DNA from: Paenibacillus massiliensis subsp. panacisoli DSM 21345
Lineage (GTDB): Bacteria; Bacillota; Bacilli; Paenibacillales; Paenibacillaceae
DNA length: 64,000 bases
Direction: 5' to 3'
Assembly: GCF_000426545.1 (NCBI RefSeq)
Contig: NZ_KE384535.1
Location: forward strand, 124,001 to 188,000
Positions 56,391-64,000 of this stretch are shown one piece after another; the first letter of the stretch is position 1; every line of letters starts with the position of its first letter. The notes under the pieces were generated by a model. It saw only the letters and a program-made list of their open reading frames with translations. It made no database searches and was not told where the DNA came from. The position numbers and the translations under genes were made by a program.

Positions 56391-57950
56391 TTGAACCTAT
56401 TGCAGCCGATATTCGACCAGGTTGACCGCTCGCCTGATCGAGTCGCGATTTCCTGCTCACAGAAGCAGCTCACCTATGTACAATTGAAGCAACGTGTATC
56501 AAGTGTAGCCAACGGTCTCAGACAACATGGAGTACGTCATGCTAGAGTAGCCATTCTGTCTGCGAATCGGATCGAATTCGTGGAAGTGTTCCTGGGGGCC
56601 ATCCAGGCGGGCTGTGTTCCCGTTCTACTTGACCCGACATGGAATGATGTACAACTGAACGCAATGCTCCGACACTGTCAGGCGCAGGTGCTGTTCGTTG
56701 AGCAGCGACATGTACACAGGGTATCTGCCGAATGCTTGCAGATAGGCCAAATTGTCTTCGAGGAACAGCATTTTCAGGGACAGAATCGTGAGCTTGATGC
56801 TATTCACCCATGCGATACGCTCGCCGAGGAGCATAGGAACAGATCCACCACCCTCTACAAGCAGTGGATGAATTTGCTGGAGCCTGAGGTTGCTGTACAG
56901 GATGATAATGAACTGTTGTTTGTCGGATATACGTCTGGAACGACGGGTATGCCCAAAGGCTATATGCGTACTCACGCCTCCTGGCTGGCCAGCTTTGAAG
57001 CTACAGCGGAGGCATTCCAGCTACATGAGATGAAGCAGGTGGTGGCTCCGGGTCCATTCGTGCATTCTTTGTCACTGTTCGCGCTGGTTCAGAGCTTGTA
57101 TAGTGGAGCGACCTTTCATATTGTACATAGATTTGATGCTGCTGAAGTGTTACAGCTATGTACTCATTATCCAGAGATGATTCTATTCGTAGTGCCCACG
57201 ATGATTGATGCGCTCTCACAACAGGCTATTCCGGGAGAGACCCGGGTGCAGGCCCTGATCAGCTCTGGGGGCAAGTGGACGGAGCGCTCCAGACTGCATT
57301 GCAAGACTGTATTTCCAGAAGCGAAGCTGTATGAATATTATGGTTCCTCCGAGGCGAGCTATATCAGCTATATGGATGTGTATGAGGAAAAAGGAGCAGA
57401 TGCCCTTGGACGACCTTTTCAAGGGGTGGATATCTCAATCCGCGACGATGAGTTCAGAGAAGTGCCAGTGAATACGGTAGGAGAGCTGTATCTTCGTAGT
57501 CGTATGATGTTTTGCGGCTATGATCAACTGCCGGAGGCTACTGCCGCTGTATTCTGCGATGGCTGGCTGAAGGCCGGAGATTTCGTCTATATGGATGAAG
57601 AAGGGTATTTGCATTTGGCTGGTCGAGCCAGCCATATGATCAAGACCGGCGGACTGAAGGTGTTTCCTGAAGAAGTCGAGGCGGTACTACAAGGTATCCC
57701 GGCGATCCAGGAGATTATGGTATTGGGCGTTCCCGATGATCGCTGGGGAGAGAAGGTGGCTGCACTCGTCCAATGGACGGATGGACAGCGCTGGACGACG
57801 GAGGAGATTCACGCCTATTGTCGCCTGCTGCTGCCCGACTACAAAGTGCCCAAGGACTATATTACGGTGGAAGAGTTCCTCTACACTGGCAGTGGGAAAA
57901 TCGCACGGCATGCCATGGAAGTGTCCGTGAAGACGCAATTACATAAATGA
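56391..57950 (+). CDS. Acyl-CoA synthetase / AMP-dependent ligase (YhfT-like)
   Basis: 519-residue member of the adenylate-forming family. Motifs: P-loop-like YTSGTTGMPKG (A3), YGSSEASY (A5), the hinge region GDFVYMDEEGYLHLAGR (A7-A8) and the C-terminal catalytic Lys in TGSGKIARH (A10). It would activate a carboxylate as acyl-AMP and probably transfer it to CoA. B. subtilis has a BirA-controlled bioY-like/acyl-CoA ligase pair (yhfU-yhfT), so pimelate or a fatty acid feeding biotin synthesis is a reasonable guess. TTG 56391 has AAGGTGGGA six bases upstream. It is preceded by bioY and followed by the ECF genes in the same orientation. Confidence 0.88.
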   Translation: MNLLQPIFDQVDRSPDRVAISCSQKQLTYVQLKQRVSSVANGLRQHGVRHARVAILSANRIEFVEVFLGAIQAGCVPVLLDPTWNDVQLNAMLRHCQAQVLFVEQRHVHRVSAECLQIGQIVFEEQHFQGQNRELDAIHPCDTLAEEHRNRSTTLYKQWMNLLEPEVAVQDDNELLFVGYTSGTTGMPKGYMRTHASWLASFEATAEAFQLHEMKQVVAPGPFVHSLSLFALVQSLYSGATFHIVHRFDAAEVLQLCTHYPEMILFVVPTMIDALSQQAIPGETRVQALISSGGKWTERSRLHCKTVFPEAKLYEYYGSSEASYISYMDVYEEKGADALGRPFQGVDISIRDDEFREVPVNTVGELYLRSRMMFCGYDQLPEATAAVFCDGWLKAGDFVYMDEEGYLHLAGRASHMIKTGGLKVFPEEVEAVLQGIPAIQEIMVLGVPDDRWGEKVAALVQWTDGQRWTTEEIHAYCRLLLPDYKVPKDYITVEEFLYTGSGKIARHAMEVSVKTQLHK

Positions 57951-58049
57951 GGAGCCCATTGTGAAAAGGAATGGATGCACGTCTTGTCTAACTCATAGGA
58001 CCTGGAGACATTTTTCACGGCGTGGAAGCGCCAGAAAGCAGGAGTAGTA

Positions 58050-58850
58050 ATGCTTACTATAGATAATGTTCTTTTCTACTATCGCAAGGGTCAAACGATT
58101 CTTGATCAGATCAGCTTGACGATACGTCCGGGTGAATTCGTGGCGATCGTTGGTGGGAACGGCTCCGGCAAGTCTACACTAGCGAGATTGATGAATGGAT
58201 TGGTATTGCCAAAGTCGGGTCGTGTGAAGCTTGCAGCTCTGGATACCTCGGTACCTGCTGAGCTGAACGAGATTCGGCAGCAGATCGGGCTTGTCTTTCA
58301 AAATCCGGATGATCAATTCATTACCACGACCGTCATGGATGAGATTCTGTTCGGCATGGAGAACATTCGTGTGCCGAGGAAGGAAATGGACGTACGGCTT
58401 CAGCACGCTCTTCAGTCTGTGCAGATGGAGGAGTACGCCGAGGCCATGCCGCACCAGCTGTCAGGAGGTCAGAAGCAGCGTGTCGCCATCGCAGCGATTA
58501 TTGCGATGCAGCCACGTATCCTGATTCTTGATGAAGCCACCTCTATGCTTGATCCTCATAGCAGGCAGCAGGTCATGTCCATTGTACAGCAGCTGTATCG
58601 GCAAGGAATGACCATCATCCATATCACTCACCACATGGAGGAGGTGCTGTCTGCCGACCGTGTATTGCTGCTGGATCAGGGCCAGATCGTATTTGATGGA
58701 GAGCCGGCTACAATGTTCGCCACGGTCCCGCTGGCAGACTATAAGCTAGAGCAGCCCTTCGCCGCGAGGCTTCACCAGCGGCTTCACATGAGCACTCCCC
58801 TGACAGCAGACTGGAAGGAGATGATACGTTCCCAATGGTCTATGAAATGA
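58050..58850 (+). CDS. ECF transporter ATPase (EcfA-type, first)
   Basis: 266 residues, ABC ATPase of the CbiO/EcfA family. Walker A GGNGSGKST near residue 37, Q-loop in VFQNPDDQF, signature LSGGQKQR, Walker B ILILDEATSMLDP and the switch His in HITHHMEE. It pairs with the second ATPase to power the transmembrane EcfT. Located directly before its partner gene, with a 16-base overlap. Because it is co-located with bioY, the module may be dedicated to biotin or shared among vitamins. Confidence 0.94.
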   Translation: MLTIDNVLFYYRKGQTILDQISLTIRPGEFVAIVGGNGSGKSTLARLMNGLVLPKSGRVKLAALDTSVPAELNEIRQQIGLVFQNPDDQFITTTVMDEILFGMENIRVPRKEMDVRLQHALQSVQMEEYAEAMPHQLSGGQKQRVAIAAIIAMQPRILILDEATSMLDPHSRQQVMSIVQQLYRQGMTIIHITHHMEEVLSADRVLLLDQGQIVFDGEPATMFATVPLADYKLEQPFAARLHQRLHMSTPLTADWKEMIRSQWSMK

Positions 58851-59683
58851 ATAAGATTAATGCTAGCTATAATGAGCATAAGGCGTTGCAGGATATCAGC
58901 TGTATCTTGCGCCCGGGGAAGTGGATTTCACTCATCGGATCGAGCGGAGCTGGGAAATCAACCTTTGCCAAAGTACTAAAGGGGCTTATTCCAGACTTTA
59001 CTGGCGAATACAGGATAGATCATCATTCACCATCCAGAGACAAGAAAGGCATGATGAAGATCGTTCCGGAGATCGGTTATGTGTTCCAGTACCCGGAGCA
59101 TCAGCTGTTCGAGACGACCGTGTATCGTGAACTGGCTTTCGCTCTTGGCGTACAGGGATACTCGCAGCAGGCGATCAGACAAGCTATTGAGCAGATCTTG
59201 CCCAAGGTCGGTCTCAATGAGGCTTTGCTTGATTCTGCGCCGTTCCAGCTCAGCGGTGGGCAGAAGCGGCGTGTAGCGCTGGCCTCTGTGCTGATGCTGC
59301 AGCCGAGGCTGCTCATTCTGGATGAGCCGACGGCTGGTCTGGACCCGATTGGCCGCAAGGGACTGCTTCAAATGCTGCAGCAATGGCAGCGAGCGGAGGA
59401 CCACCGTACAGTATTATTTATTTCCCATCATATTGAGGATGTGGAGGAATACTCGGATGAGGTGATTGTCCTGCATGAAGGGCGGCTTCTGGGACATTTG
59501 GACGCAGAGGAGCTTTTCCTGAATCGCTCTGACTTGCTGACTACAGCGGGATTACCGCTACCGGAGCCCGTACAGCTGTTAAGGCTAATTGAGGAACTGT
59601 CCGGGCAGATAATTCCTGTCAGTAGCAGTCGGGAACAGGATATTCTTCAGCATATTTTGCCGATCTGGCAGGAGAGAGAGTAG
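58835..59683 (+). CDS. ECF transporter ATPase (EcfA-type, second)
   Basis: 282 residues. Walker A GSSGAGKST, Q-loop VFQYPEHQLFETTVYRE, signature LSGGQKRR, Walker B LLILDEPTAGLDP and switch His in FISHHIEDVEEY. The Q-loop form YPEHQLF is typical of the EcfA2 subunit. ATG 58835 overlaps the previous gene by 16 bases; the EcfT gene follows after four bases. Confidence 0.94.
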   Translation: MVYEMNKINASYNEHKALQDISCILRPGKWISLIGSSGAGKSTFAKVLKGLIPDFTGEYRIDHHSPSRDKKGMMKIVPEIGYVFQYPEHQLFETTVYRELAFALGVQGYSQQAIRQAIEQILPKVGLNEALLDSAPFQLSGGQKRRVALASVLMLQPRLLILDEPTAGLDPIGRKGLLQMLQQWQRAEDHRTVLFISHHIEDVEEYSDEVIVLHEGRLLGHLDAEELFLNRSDLLTTAGLPLPEPVQLLRLIEELSGQIIPVSSSREQDILQHILPIWQERE

Positions 59684-59687
59684 CTGT

Positions 59688-60479
59688 ATGAAAAATAGTA
59701 TATTGCCAGGTCAGTATGTGAGTGCCGATTCATTGCTTCACCATCTGGACCCACGTACGAAGCTAGTCGCCTTGCTCGTGCTGATGCTGGGCTTCCTGAT
59801 GATGGACACGCTTCTCGGTTATGCATTTGCAACAATATTTGTACTATGGACATTACTAATTTCCAAAATTCAGCTGGGTCGCTTGTTCAGTGGGCTGAAG
59901 CCAGTATTGCTCATTCTATTGTTCACATTGCTGTATCATGCGTTTCTAAGTAGCGGGTCTACGGTTCTCTGGACCTGGTCGTTCATCCGAATAACCAGTG
60001 AGGGAGTGCTGCTGGGGATCTTTGTCGTGTGGCGGATTATGCTCATGATCCTGCTGGCATCCCTGCTAACGCTGACTACCCAGCCGCTAATATTGGCACA
60101 GGGGCTAGAACGACTGTTATCGCCATTATCCAGACTGAAGGTGCCGGTAGAACAATTTGCTCTTATGATTGTGATCGCCATCCGCTTTATACCTACTATC
60201 GTTCAGGAACTGGACCGAGTTCTACTGGCACAGAAGGCCAGAGGCTATGACATTGCTGCTGTTAGATGGCCTAGGCGTATGTTTGCGTACATTCCTGTAT
60301 TGGTGCCGCTCTTCATGACGACGATTCAACGTGCCGAGCAACTAACACAGGCCATTGATGCAAGAGCCTATGGCGACGGCAAAGGGAGAACCATGTACCG
60401 ACAGCTTGTGTTCCGGCAAAGGGACCTGTGGGTTAGTGGTGTCGCGTTCGGTGTCGCACTACTGTTAGCGCTACTGTGA
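59688..60479 (+). CDS. ECF transporter transmembrane subunit EcfT
   Basis: 263 residues with five to six hydrophobic segments. The two coupling-helix signature motifs are visible as AQKARGYDI and IDARAYGDG. The start ILPGQYVSADSLLHHLDPRTKL is typical for EcfT/CbiQ. It links the S component BioY to the ATPases in the membrane. It is the last gene of the biotin transport cluster; a weak terminator follows. Confidence 0.93.
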   Translation: MKNSILPGQYVSADSLLHHLDPRTKLVALLVLMLGFLMMDTLLGYAFATIFVLWTLLISKIQLGRLFSGLKPVLLILLFTLLYHAFLSSGSTVLWTWSFIRITSEGVLLGIFVVWRIMLMILLASLLTLTTQPLILAQGLERLLSPLSRLKVPVEQFALMIVIAIRFIPTIVQELDRVLLAQKARGYDIAAVRWPRRMFAYIPVLVPLFMTTIQRAEQLTQAIDARAYGDGKGRTMYRQLVFRQRDLWVSGVAFGVALLLALL

Positions 60480-60547
60480 GGGAATGTGTTCAAATCTGCC
60501 AAGCGACTTCATTGTTATTCTGGCAACAAGAACATATTTCCCTTGAA

Positions 60548-60575
60548 AGCCGCTTATAGAGCGGCTAATTTGATT
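60548..60575 (+). terminator. Weak terminator after the biotin transport cluster
   Basis: AGCCGCT and AGCGGCT form a 7-bp stem with a short loop, followed by AATTTGATT. Confidence 0.5.
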
Positions 60576-60758
60576 AGTGCAAGTTGTTGTCCCAAGTCAA
60601 GGATATGAGCTTGTACCGTCTAGCCATGAGATCAAATCTCTGTCGTAGAGATAGGTATGTCAGGACTGCTTTCTGTATAAGATACTGCACACAAGCGATA
60701 CTAACGTTGGTTTCGTCAGAGAATTCGATGTTGGATATTATTCCCAAAGACAAATGGC

Positions 60759-60787
60759 TTGCTAAATGAAAAAGGATATGTTAATTT
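60759..60787 (+). promoter_or_regulatory. Promoter of the rbs operon
   Basis: TTGCTA, 17 bases, TAATTT. The start would fall close to 60794, inside the palindromic operator. Confidence 0.6.
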
Positions 60788-60790
60788 AAG

Positions 60791-60808
60791 TGTGTAACCG
60801 GTTACACA
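60791..60808 (+). promoter_or_regulatory. RbsR operator at the rbs promoter
   Basis: TGTGTAACCGGTTACACA is a perfect 18-base palindrome with the central CG of LacI-family sites. It covers the predicted transcription start and lies 16 bases before the rbsR ATG, so it should mediate autorepression of the operon. Confidence 0.85.
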
Positions 60809-60824
60809 CAGGAGTGAACATTTC

Positions 60825-61802
60825 ATGACAACGATTAAAGATGTAGCGAATCTGGCTGGCGTATCGGTAGCCACTGTTTCAAGGGTCATTAACGACAGGG
60901 GATACGTCCATGCGGACACACGCAAGAAAGTGGAGGACGCTGTAAAAGCGCTTAACTTTTCCCCCAATGAAGTGGCCCGCTCTCTATATAAGCGCAAGTC
61001 CAAACTGATTGGCCTATTGCTGCCCGACATTGCCAATCCGTACTTTCCCCAGCTTGCTCGTGGGGTAGAGGATGGCATGCAGCAGCAGGATTATAGACTC
61101 CTATTCGGAAATAGCGATGAGGATGAACAGAAGGAACAGGATTACATCCAGACGTTTATCCAGAATAACGTAGTTGGTGTGATATCTTCAACGAACTATC
61201 CTCATTCATCTATATATAACAACCTGAAGATTCCGGTGGTGTTTCTCGATAGGACGTCACTAGATCGGCCATCTGTGTATGCAGATGGTAGAGAAGGAGG
61301 AAGACTGGCGGCCAAGGAGATCATCAAGCGCGGCAGCCGCCGCATCACGGTGATGCAGGGACCGTCACATATCAGACCAGCCCAGGATCGTTTTGAAGGA
61401 GCCATCGAAGCCATTCGTGCTGAAGGGCTAGACTTCCGGGTGATCCAGACGACCTCTTTTTCTTTTAACGCGGCAGGTGTATGGGCGAAGGAGCTATTCA
61501 GCAACTACGCAGACACCGACGGAATCATTGCCAGCAATGATATTGCGGCTATGGCTGTGCTACATGAGGCAGCACGAATTGGGAGAAAGGTCCCCGATGA
61601 TGTACAGGTTATCGGCTTTGACGATATTCCGATGAGTGGTCTGTTATCACCAGCTTTGTCTACCATCCGCCAGCCAGCCTACGAGATGGGAAGAGAAGCA
61701 GCGAGCTTACTTATCCAGCTTGTCGAGCAAGCTGCAGTTGAGAATAAAAACATACAATTACCTGTTGAATTCATTGAACGAGGTACTACGAGAAAGGCGT
61801 GA
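60825..61802 (+). CDS. rbsR: Ribose operon repressor, LacI family
   Basis: 325 residues. The N-terminal helix-turn-helix is TTIKDVANLAGVSVATVSRV, with the hinge helix in NEVARSLYKRKS. The periplasmic-binding-protein-like core contains IGLLLPDIANPYFPQLARGVED, SNDIAAMAVLHEA and VQVIGFDDIPMSGLLSP. As in other RbsR proteins the core should bind ribose (or ribose-phosphate) and release DNA. It is the first gene of rbsRKDA; rbsK begins six bases after the stop. AGGAG lies ten bases before the ATG. Confidence 0.94.
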   Translation: MTTIKDVANLAGVSVATVSRVINDRGYVHADTRKKVEDAVKALNFSPNEVARSLYKRKSKLIGLLLPDIANPYFPQLARGVEDGMQQQDYRLLFGNSDEDEQKEQDYIQTFIQNNVVGVISSTNYPHSSIYNNLKIPVVFLDRTSLDRPSVYADGREGGRLAAKEIIKRGSRRITVMQGPSHIRPAQDRFEGAIEAIRAEGLDFRVIQTTSFSFNAAGVWAKELFSNYADTDGIIASNDIAAMAVLHEAARIGRKVPDDVQVIGFDDIPMSGLLSPALSTIRQPAYEMGREAASLLIQLVEQAAVENKNIQLPVEFIERGTTRKA

Positions 61803-61808
61803 GGATCG

Positions 61809-62690
61809 ATGGCTAAAATATGCGTGATCGGCAGTAGTTCGATGGATCTAGTGGTTACCTCCTCCAGGCGGCCAGGAGCAGGTGAAACTGTTCTTGGCGA
61901 TAGCTTTACAACGGTTCCTGGAGGCAAAGGGGCCAATCAGGCAGTTGCGGCTGCCCGATTGGGAGCTGAGGTTACGATGATTGGTCGGGTAGGTGATGAC
62001 TCGTTTGGTAAAGATATTTTGGCGAATTTCAAAGAGAATCATGTAAATACGCAAAATGTGAAACCGGTTACACATTCGGAAAGCGGAACGGCTCATATCA
62101 TACTGGCTGAAGGTGATAATAGTATAGTCGTTGTTGAAGCTGCGAATCGTGAAGTGACTCCCGCCTATGTTGATGAGGCATCAGAGGCCATTCGGGAGGC
62201 AGATATCGTCTTGATTCAGCAGGAGATTCCAGAGGAGACTGTCGTTCACGTGAGCAAGCTATGCGCTCAATTCGGGACCCCGTTGCTGCTCAATCCTGCT
62301 CCTGCGCGAATGTTGCCACAAGAAGTCATTGACCAGGCTTCCTATATTACACCAAACGAACACGAAGCTGAAATATTGTTTCAGGGCATGAGTCCGGCAG
62401 AAGCATTGCGACAATATCCCAACAAGCTGTTTATTACAGAAGGCAGTAAGGGAGTACGTTATTTTGACGGGGATGAGGAAATTTTAGTACCAACTTACCG
62501 AGTAGAGGCTGTAGATACGACTGGAGCAGGTGATACGTTCAACGCTGCATTTGCAGTTGCATTGGCGGAGAGACGACCATTGCAGGAGAGTATCCGCTTC
62601 GCCAATCGGGCTGCCTCGTTGTCTGTGACCAAGTTCGGAGCGCAAGGCGGTATGCCCATGCGTGATGAAGTGGAGGCGAGTCTGTCATGA
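61809..62690 (+). CDS. rbsK: Ribokinase
   Basis: 293-residue PfkB-family kinase. Signature 1 is in VPGGKGANQAVAAARLGAEV. Signature 2 is DTTGAGDTFNAAFA, with the catalytic base Asp at about residue 242. VGRVGDDSFG and LLNPAPA are also typical. It phosphorylates ribose to ribose-5-phosphate. It overlaps rbsD by four bases. A second RbsR-type operator lies within its coding sequence at 62057-62074. Confidence 0.96.
   Translation: MAKICVIGSSSMDLVVTSSRRPGAGETVLGDSFTTVPGGKGANQAVAAARLGAEVTMIGRVGDDSFGKDILANFKENHVNTQNVKPVTHSESGTAHIILAEGDNSIVVVEAANREVTPAYVDEASEAIREADIVLIQQEIPEETVVHVSKLCAQFGTPLLLNPAPARMLPQEVIDQASYITPNEHEAEILFQGMSPAEALRQYPNKLFITEGSKGVRYFDGDEEILVPTYRVEAVDTTGAGDTFNAAFAVALAERRPLQESIRFANRAASLSVTKFGAQGGMPMRDEVEASLS
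62057..62074 (+). promoter_or_regulatory. Intragenic RbsR-type operator in rbsK
   Basis: TGTGAAACCGGTTACACA matches the promoter operator at 17 of 18 positions, with the centre 1266 bp downstream. The frame encodes NVKPVTHS here, so the match is not forced by a protein motif of ribokinases. Confidence 0.7.
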
Positions 62691-63088
62691 AAAGAAATGG
62701 CATACTGAACAGTCATATTTCCAAAATATTAGCTGATCTAGGTCATACCGACACCATTGCAATTGCAGATGCGGGGCTCCCGGTCCCGGACGGTGTGCTA
62801 AAGATTGATCTGGCCCTCAGACTGGGAACACCAAGCTTTCGTGACATCGTGGAACTGATCGCAGAGGATATGGTGATTGAAAAAGTGATTGTAGCGGAGG
62901 AGATTCGAGTGGGCAATCCAGCAGCTCTGAGCTTCGTGTTGGAGAAGTTCGGACAAGATGCGATTGATTTAACCTTAAGCCATGAAGAGTTCAAGCTATT
63001 AACACGGCAGGTGAAGGCGATTATTCGCACAGGGGAAGCGACCCCATATGCCAATTGCATTTTACAAGCGGGAGTCCACTTCGGCTAA
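62687..63088 (+). CDS. rbsD: D-ribose pyranase
   Basis: 133 residues. The catalytic His20 is in [19 protein letters not shown], the family hallmark, and the C-terminus [15 protein letters not shown] is also conserved. It interconverts pyranose and furanose forms of ribose so that ribokinase receives the furanose. The ATG overlaps the rbsK stop (ATGA). rbsA follows after 16 bases. Confidence 0.95.
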   Translation: MKRNGILNSHISKILADLGHTDTIAIADAGLPVPDGVLKIDLALRLGTPSFRDIVELIAEDMVIEKVIVAEEIRVGNPAALSFVLEKFGQDAIDLTLSHEEFKLLTRQVKAIIRTGEATPYANCILQAGVHFG

Positions 63089-63104
63089 AAAAGGAGGCTG
63101 CAAA

Positions 63105-64000
63105 ATGCATATTCAGATGCAGGATATTCATAAAGCATTCGGCACCAATCAAGTGCTGAGCGGGGTGGATTTCGAGTTACAGGAAGGCGAGGTCCACGCT
63201 CTAATGGGGGAAAACGGAGCCGGAAAATCCACGCTGATGAACATACTGATTGGTCTCCATCAGCGAGATCAAGGTAAGATCACTATTGACGGAAAGGAGA
63301 CCTATTTTGGCAGTCCGAAGGAAGCAGAGGAGCTGGGCATCACCTTTATCCATCAGGAGCTGAACGTATGGCCCGAAATGACCGTGCTGGATAATCTATT
63401 CATCGGCAAGGAGATAACATCTTCTCTGGGGCTACTAAATACGAAACAAATGAAAGCGCTTGCCAATGAGCAATTTGCCAAATTGTCCGTACCCATTCCA
63501 TTAGAACGGCCTGCGGGAGAGTGCTCCGTGGGACAGCAGCAAATGATTGAGATTGCCAAGGCATTAATGACGGATGCCAAGGTCATCATTATGGATGAAC
63601 CAACAGCAGCACTCACGGAGCGCGAGATCCAGAAGCTGTTTGGCGTCATTGCCTCGCTCAAGGAGAACGGTGTATCCATTGTCTACATCTCTCACCGCAT
63701 GGAGGAGATCTTCACGATCTGCGACCGGATTACGATCATGCGTGATGGCAGAACCGTAGATACCAAAGCCATTGCTGAGACAAACTTTGATGAAGTGGTA
63801 CGAAAAATGGTCGGCCGCGAATTGACGGAACGTTATCCTGTTCGAAACCCTTCTTATGGAGAAGTGGTTCTGGAAGTCCGAAATGCGAGCAGCAAAGGAC
63901 TATTCCAGAATGTAAGCTTCGAGGTTAGAGCGGGTGAAGTTCTTGGTTTTGCAGGACTTATGGGCTCGGGGCGGACGGAGATTATGAGAACAATCTTTGG
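63105..64000 (+). CDS. rbsA: Ribose ABC transporter ATP-binding protein RbsA (3' end outside window)
   Basis: First 298 codons of a two-cassette sugar ATPase. Cassette 1: Walker [11 protein letters not shown]-loop [19 protein letters not shown], signature [14 protein letters not shown], Walker [14 protein letters not shown] and switch His in YISHRMEE. Cassette 2 begins near residue 255 ([23 protein letters not shown]) and its degenerate Walker A region GLMGSGRTE lies at the window edge. No stop is reached by 64000. ATG 63105 has AAAAAGGAGG seven bases upstream. It powers ribose import; rbsC and rbsB presumably follow outside the window. Confidence 0.95.
   Translation, partial: MHIQMQDIHKAFGTNQVLSGVDFELQEGEVHALMGENGAGKSTLMNILIGLHQRDQGKITIDGKETYFGSPKEAEELGITFIHQELNVWPEMTVLDNLFIGKEITSSLGLLNTKQMKALANEQFAKLSVPIPLERPAGECSVGQQQMIEIAKALMTDAKVIIMDEPTAALTEREIQKLFGVIASLKENGVSIVYISHRMEEIFTICDRITIMRDGRTVDTKAIAETNFDEVVRKMVGRELTERYPVRNPSYGEVVLEVRNASSKGLFQNVSFEVRAGEVLGFAGLMGSGRTEIMRTIF

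Overview
The window looks like chromosomal DNA of an endospore-forming, moderately GC-rich Firmicute, most probably a Paenibacillus. Reasons: a GerA-type germinant receptor operon, a CotH-family spore-coat kinase, three large SLH-domain (S-layer anchored) proteins, Firmicute-style RNA control (T-box, LicT-type antiterminator targets, HutP), a BirA operator, frequent TTG/GTG starts with strong GGAGG ribosome sites, and dense plus-strand operons.

Layout. 1-4.7 kb: sugar ABC transporter (binding protein cut by the window edge, two permeases) and a GH43 beta-xylosidase/arabinofuranosidase. 4.86-9.4 kb: beta-glucoside operon with a LicT-type antiterminator, a PTS EIIBCA and a 6-phospho-beta-glucosidase; two RAT/terminator switches precede the first two genes. 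9.5-14.3 kb: VOC protein and a ger operon (A-C-small D-like-B). 14.4-23.7 kb: a MalT-like LAL regulator and a giant RCC1/Ig-like/SLH surface protein broken by one in-frame TAG. 23.8-28.3 kb: HAD phosphatase, minus-strand DAHP synthase-chorismate mutase behind a T-box leader, and CotH.

28.7-35.2 kb: a DadA-like FAD oxidoreductase whose 3' end is duplicated as a 75-bp direct repeat. The repeat flanks a 5.3-kb decayed prophage: integrase tail, beheaded and frameshifted helicase, an opposite-strand cargo gene, RusA tail, small phage genes, an ArpU/sigma-like regulator, a stalk-domain secreted protein and a terminase small-subunit stub. 35.3-36 kb: ankyrin protein.

36.6-45 kb: histidine utilisation cluster hutP-hutH-hutU-hutI followed by an M20 amidohydrolase and a TrzA/HutF-like amidohydrolase in place of the classical hutG. 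HutP-type UAG arrays precede a terminator between hutP and hutH. 45-54.9 kb: two paralogous SLH proteins on opposite strands, sharing a promoter motif and separated by an oxidoreductase-UPF0303 fusion. 55-60.5 kb: small membrane protein, then a BirA-controlled biotin cluster (bioY, acyl-CoA ligase, two ECF ATPases, EcfT). 60.8-64 kb: ribose operon rbsR-K-D-A, with an RbsR-type operator at the promoter and a near-identical copy inside rbsK; rbsA runs off the window.

The most interesting items are the rearranged hut cluster and its UAG-array leader, the prophage remnant with readable att sites, the amber-interrupted seven-bladed RCC1 adhesin, and the paired operators of the rbs operon.
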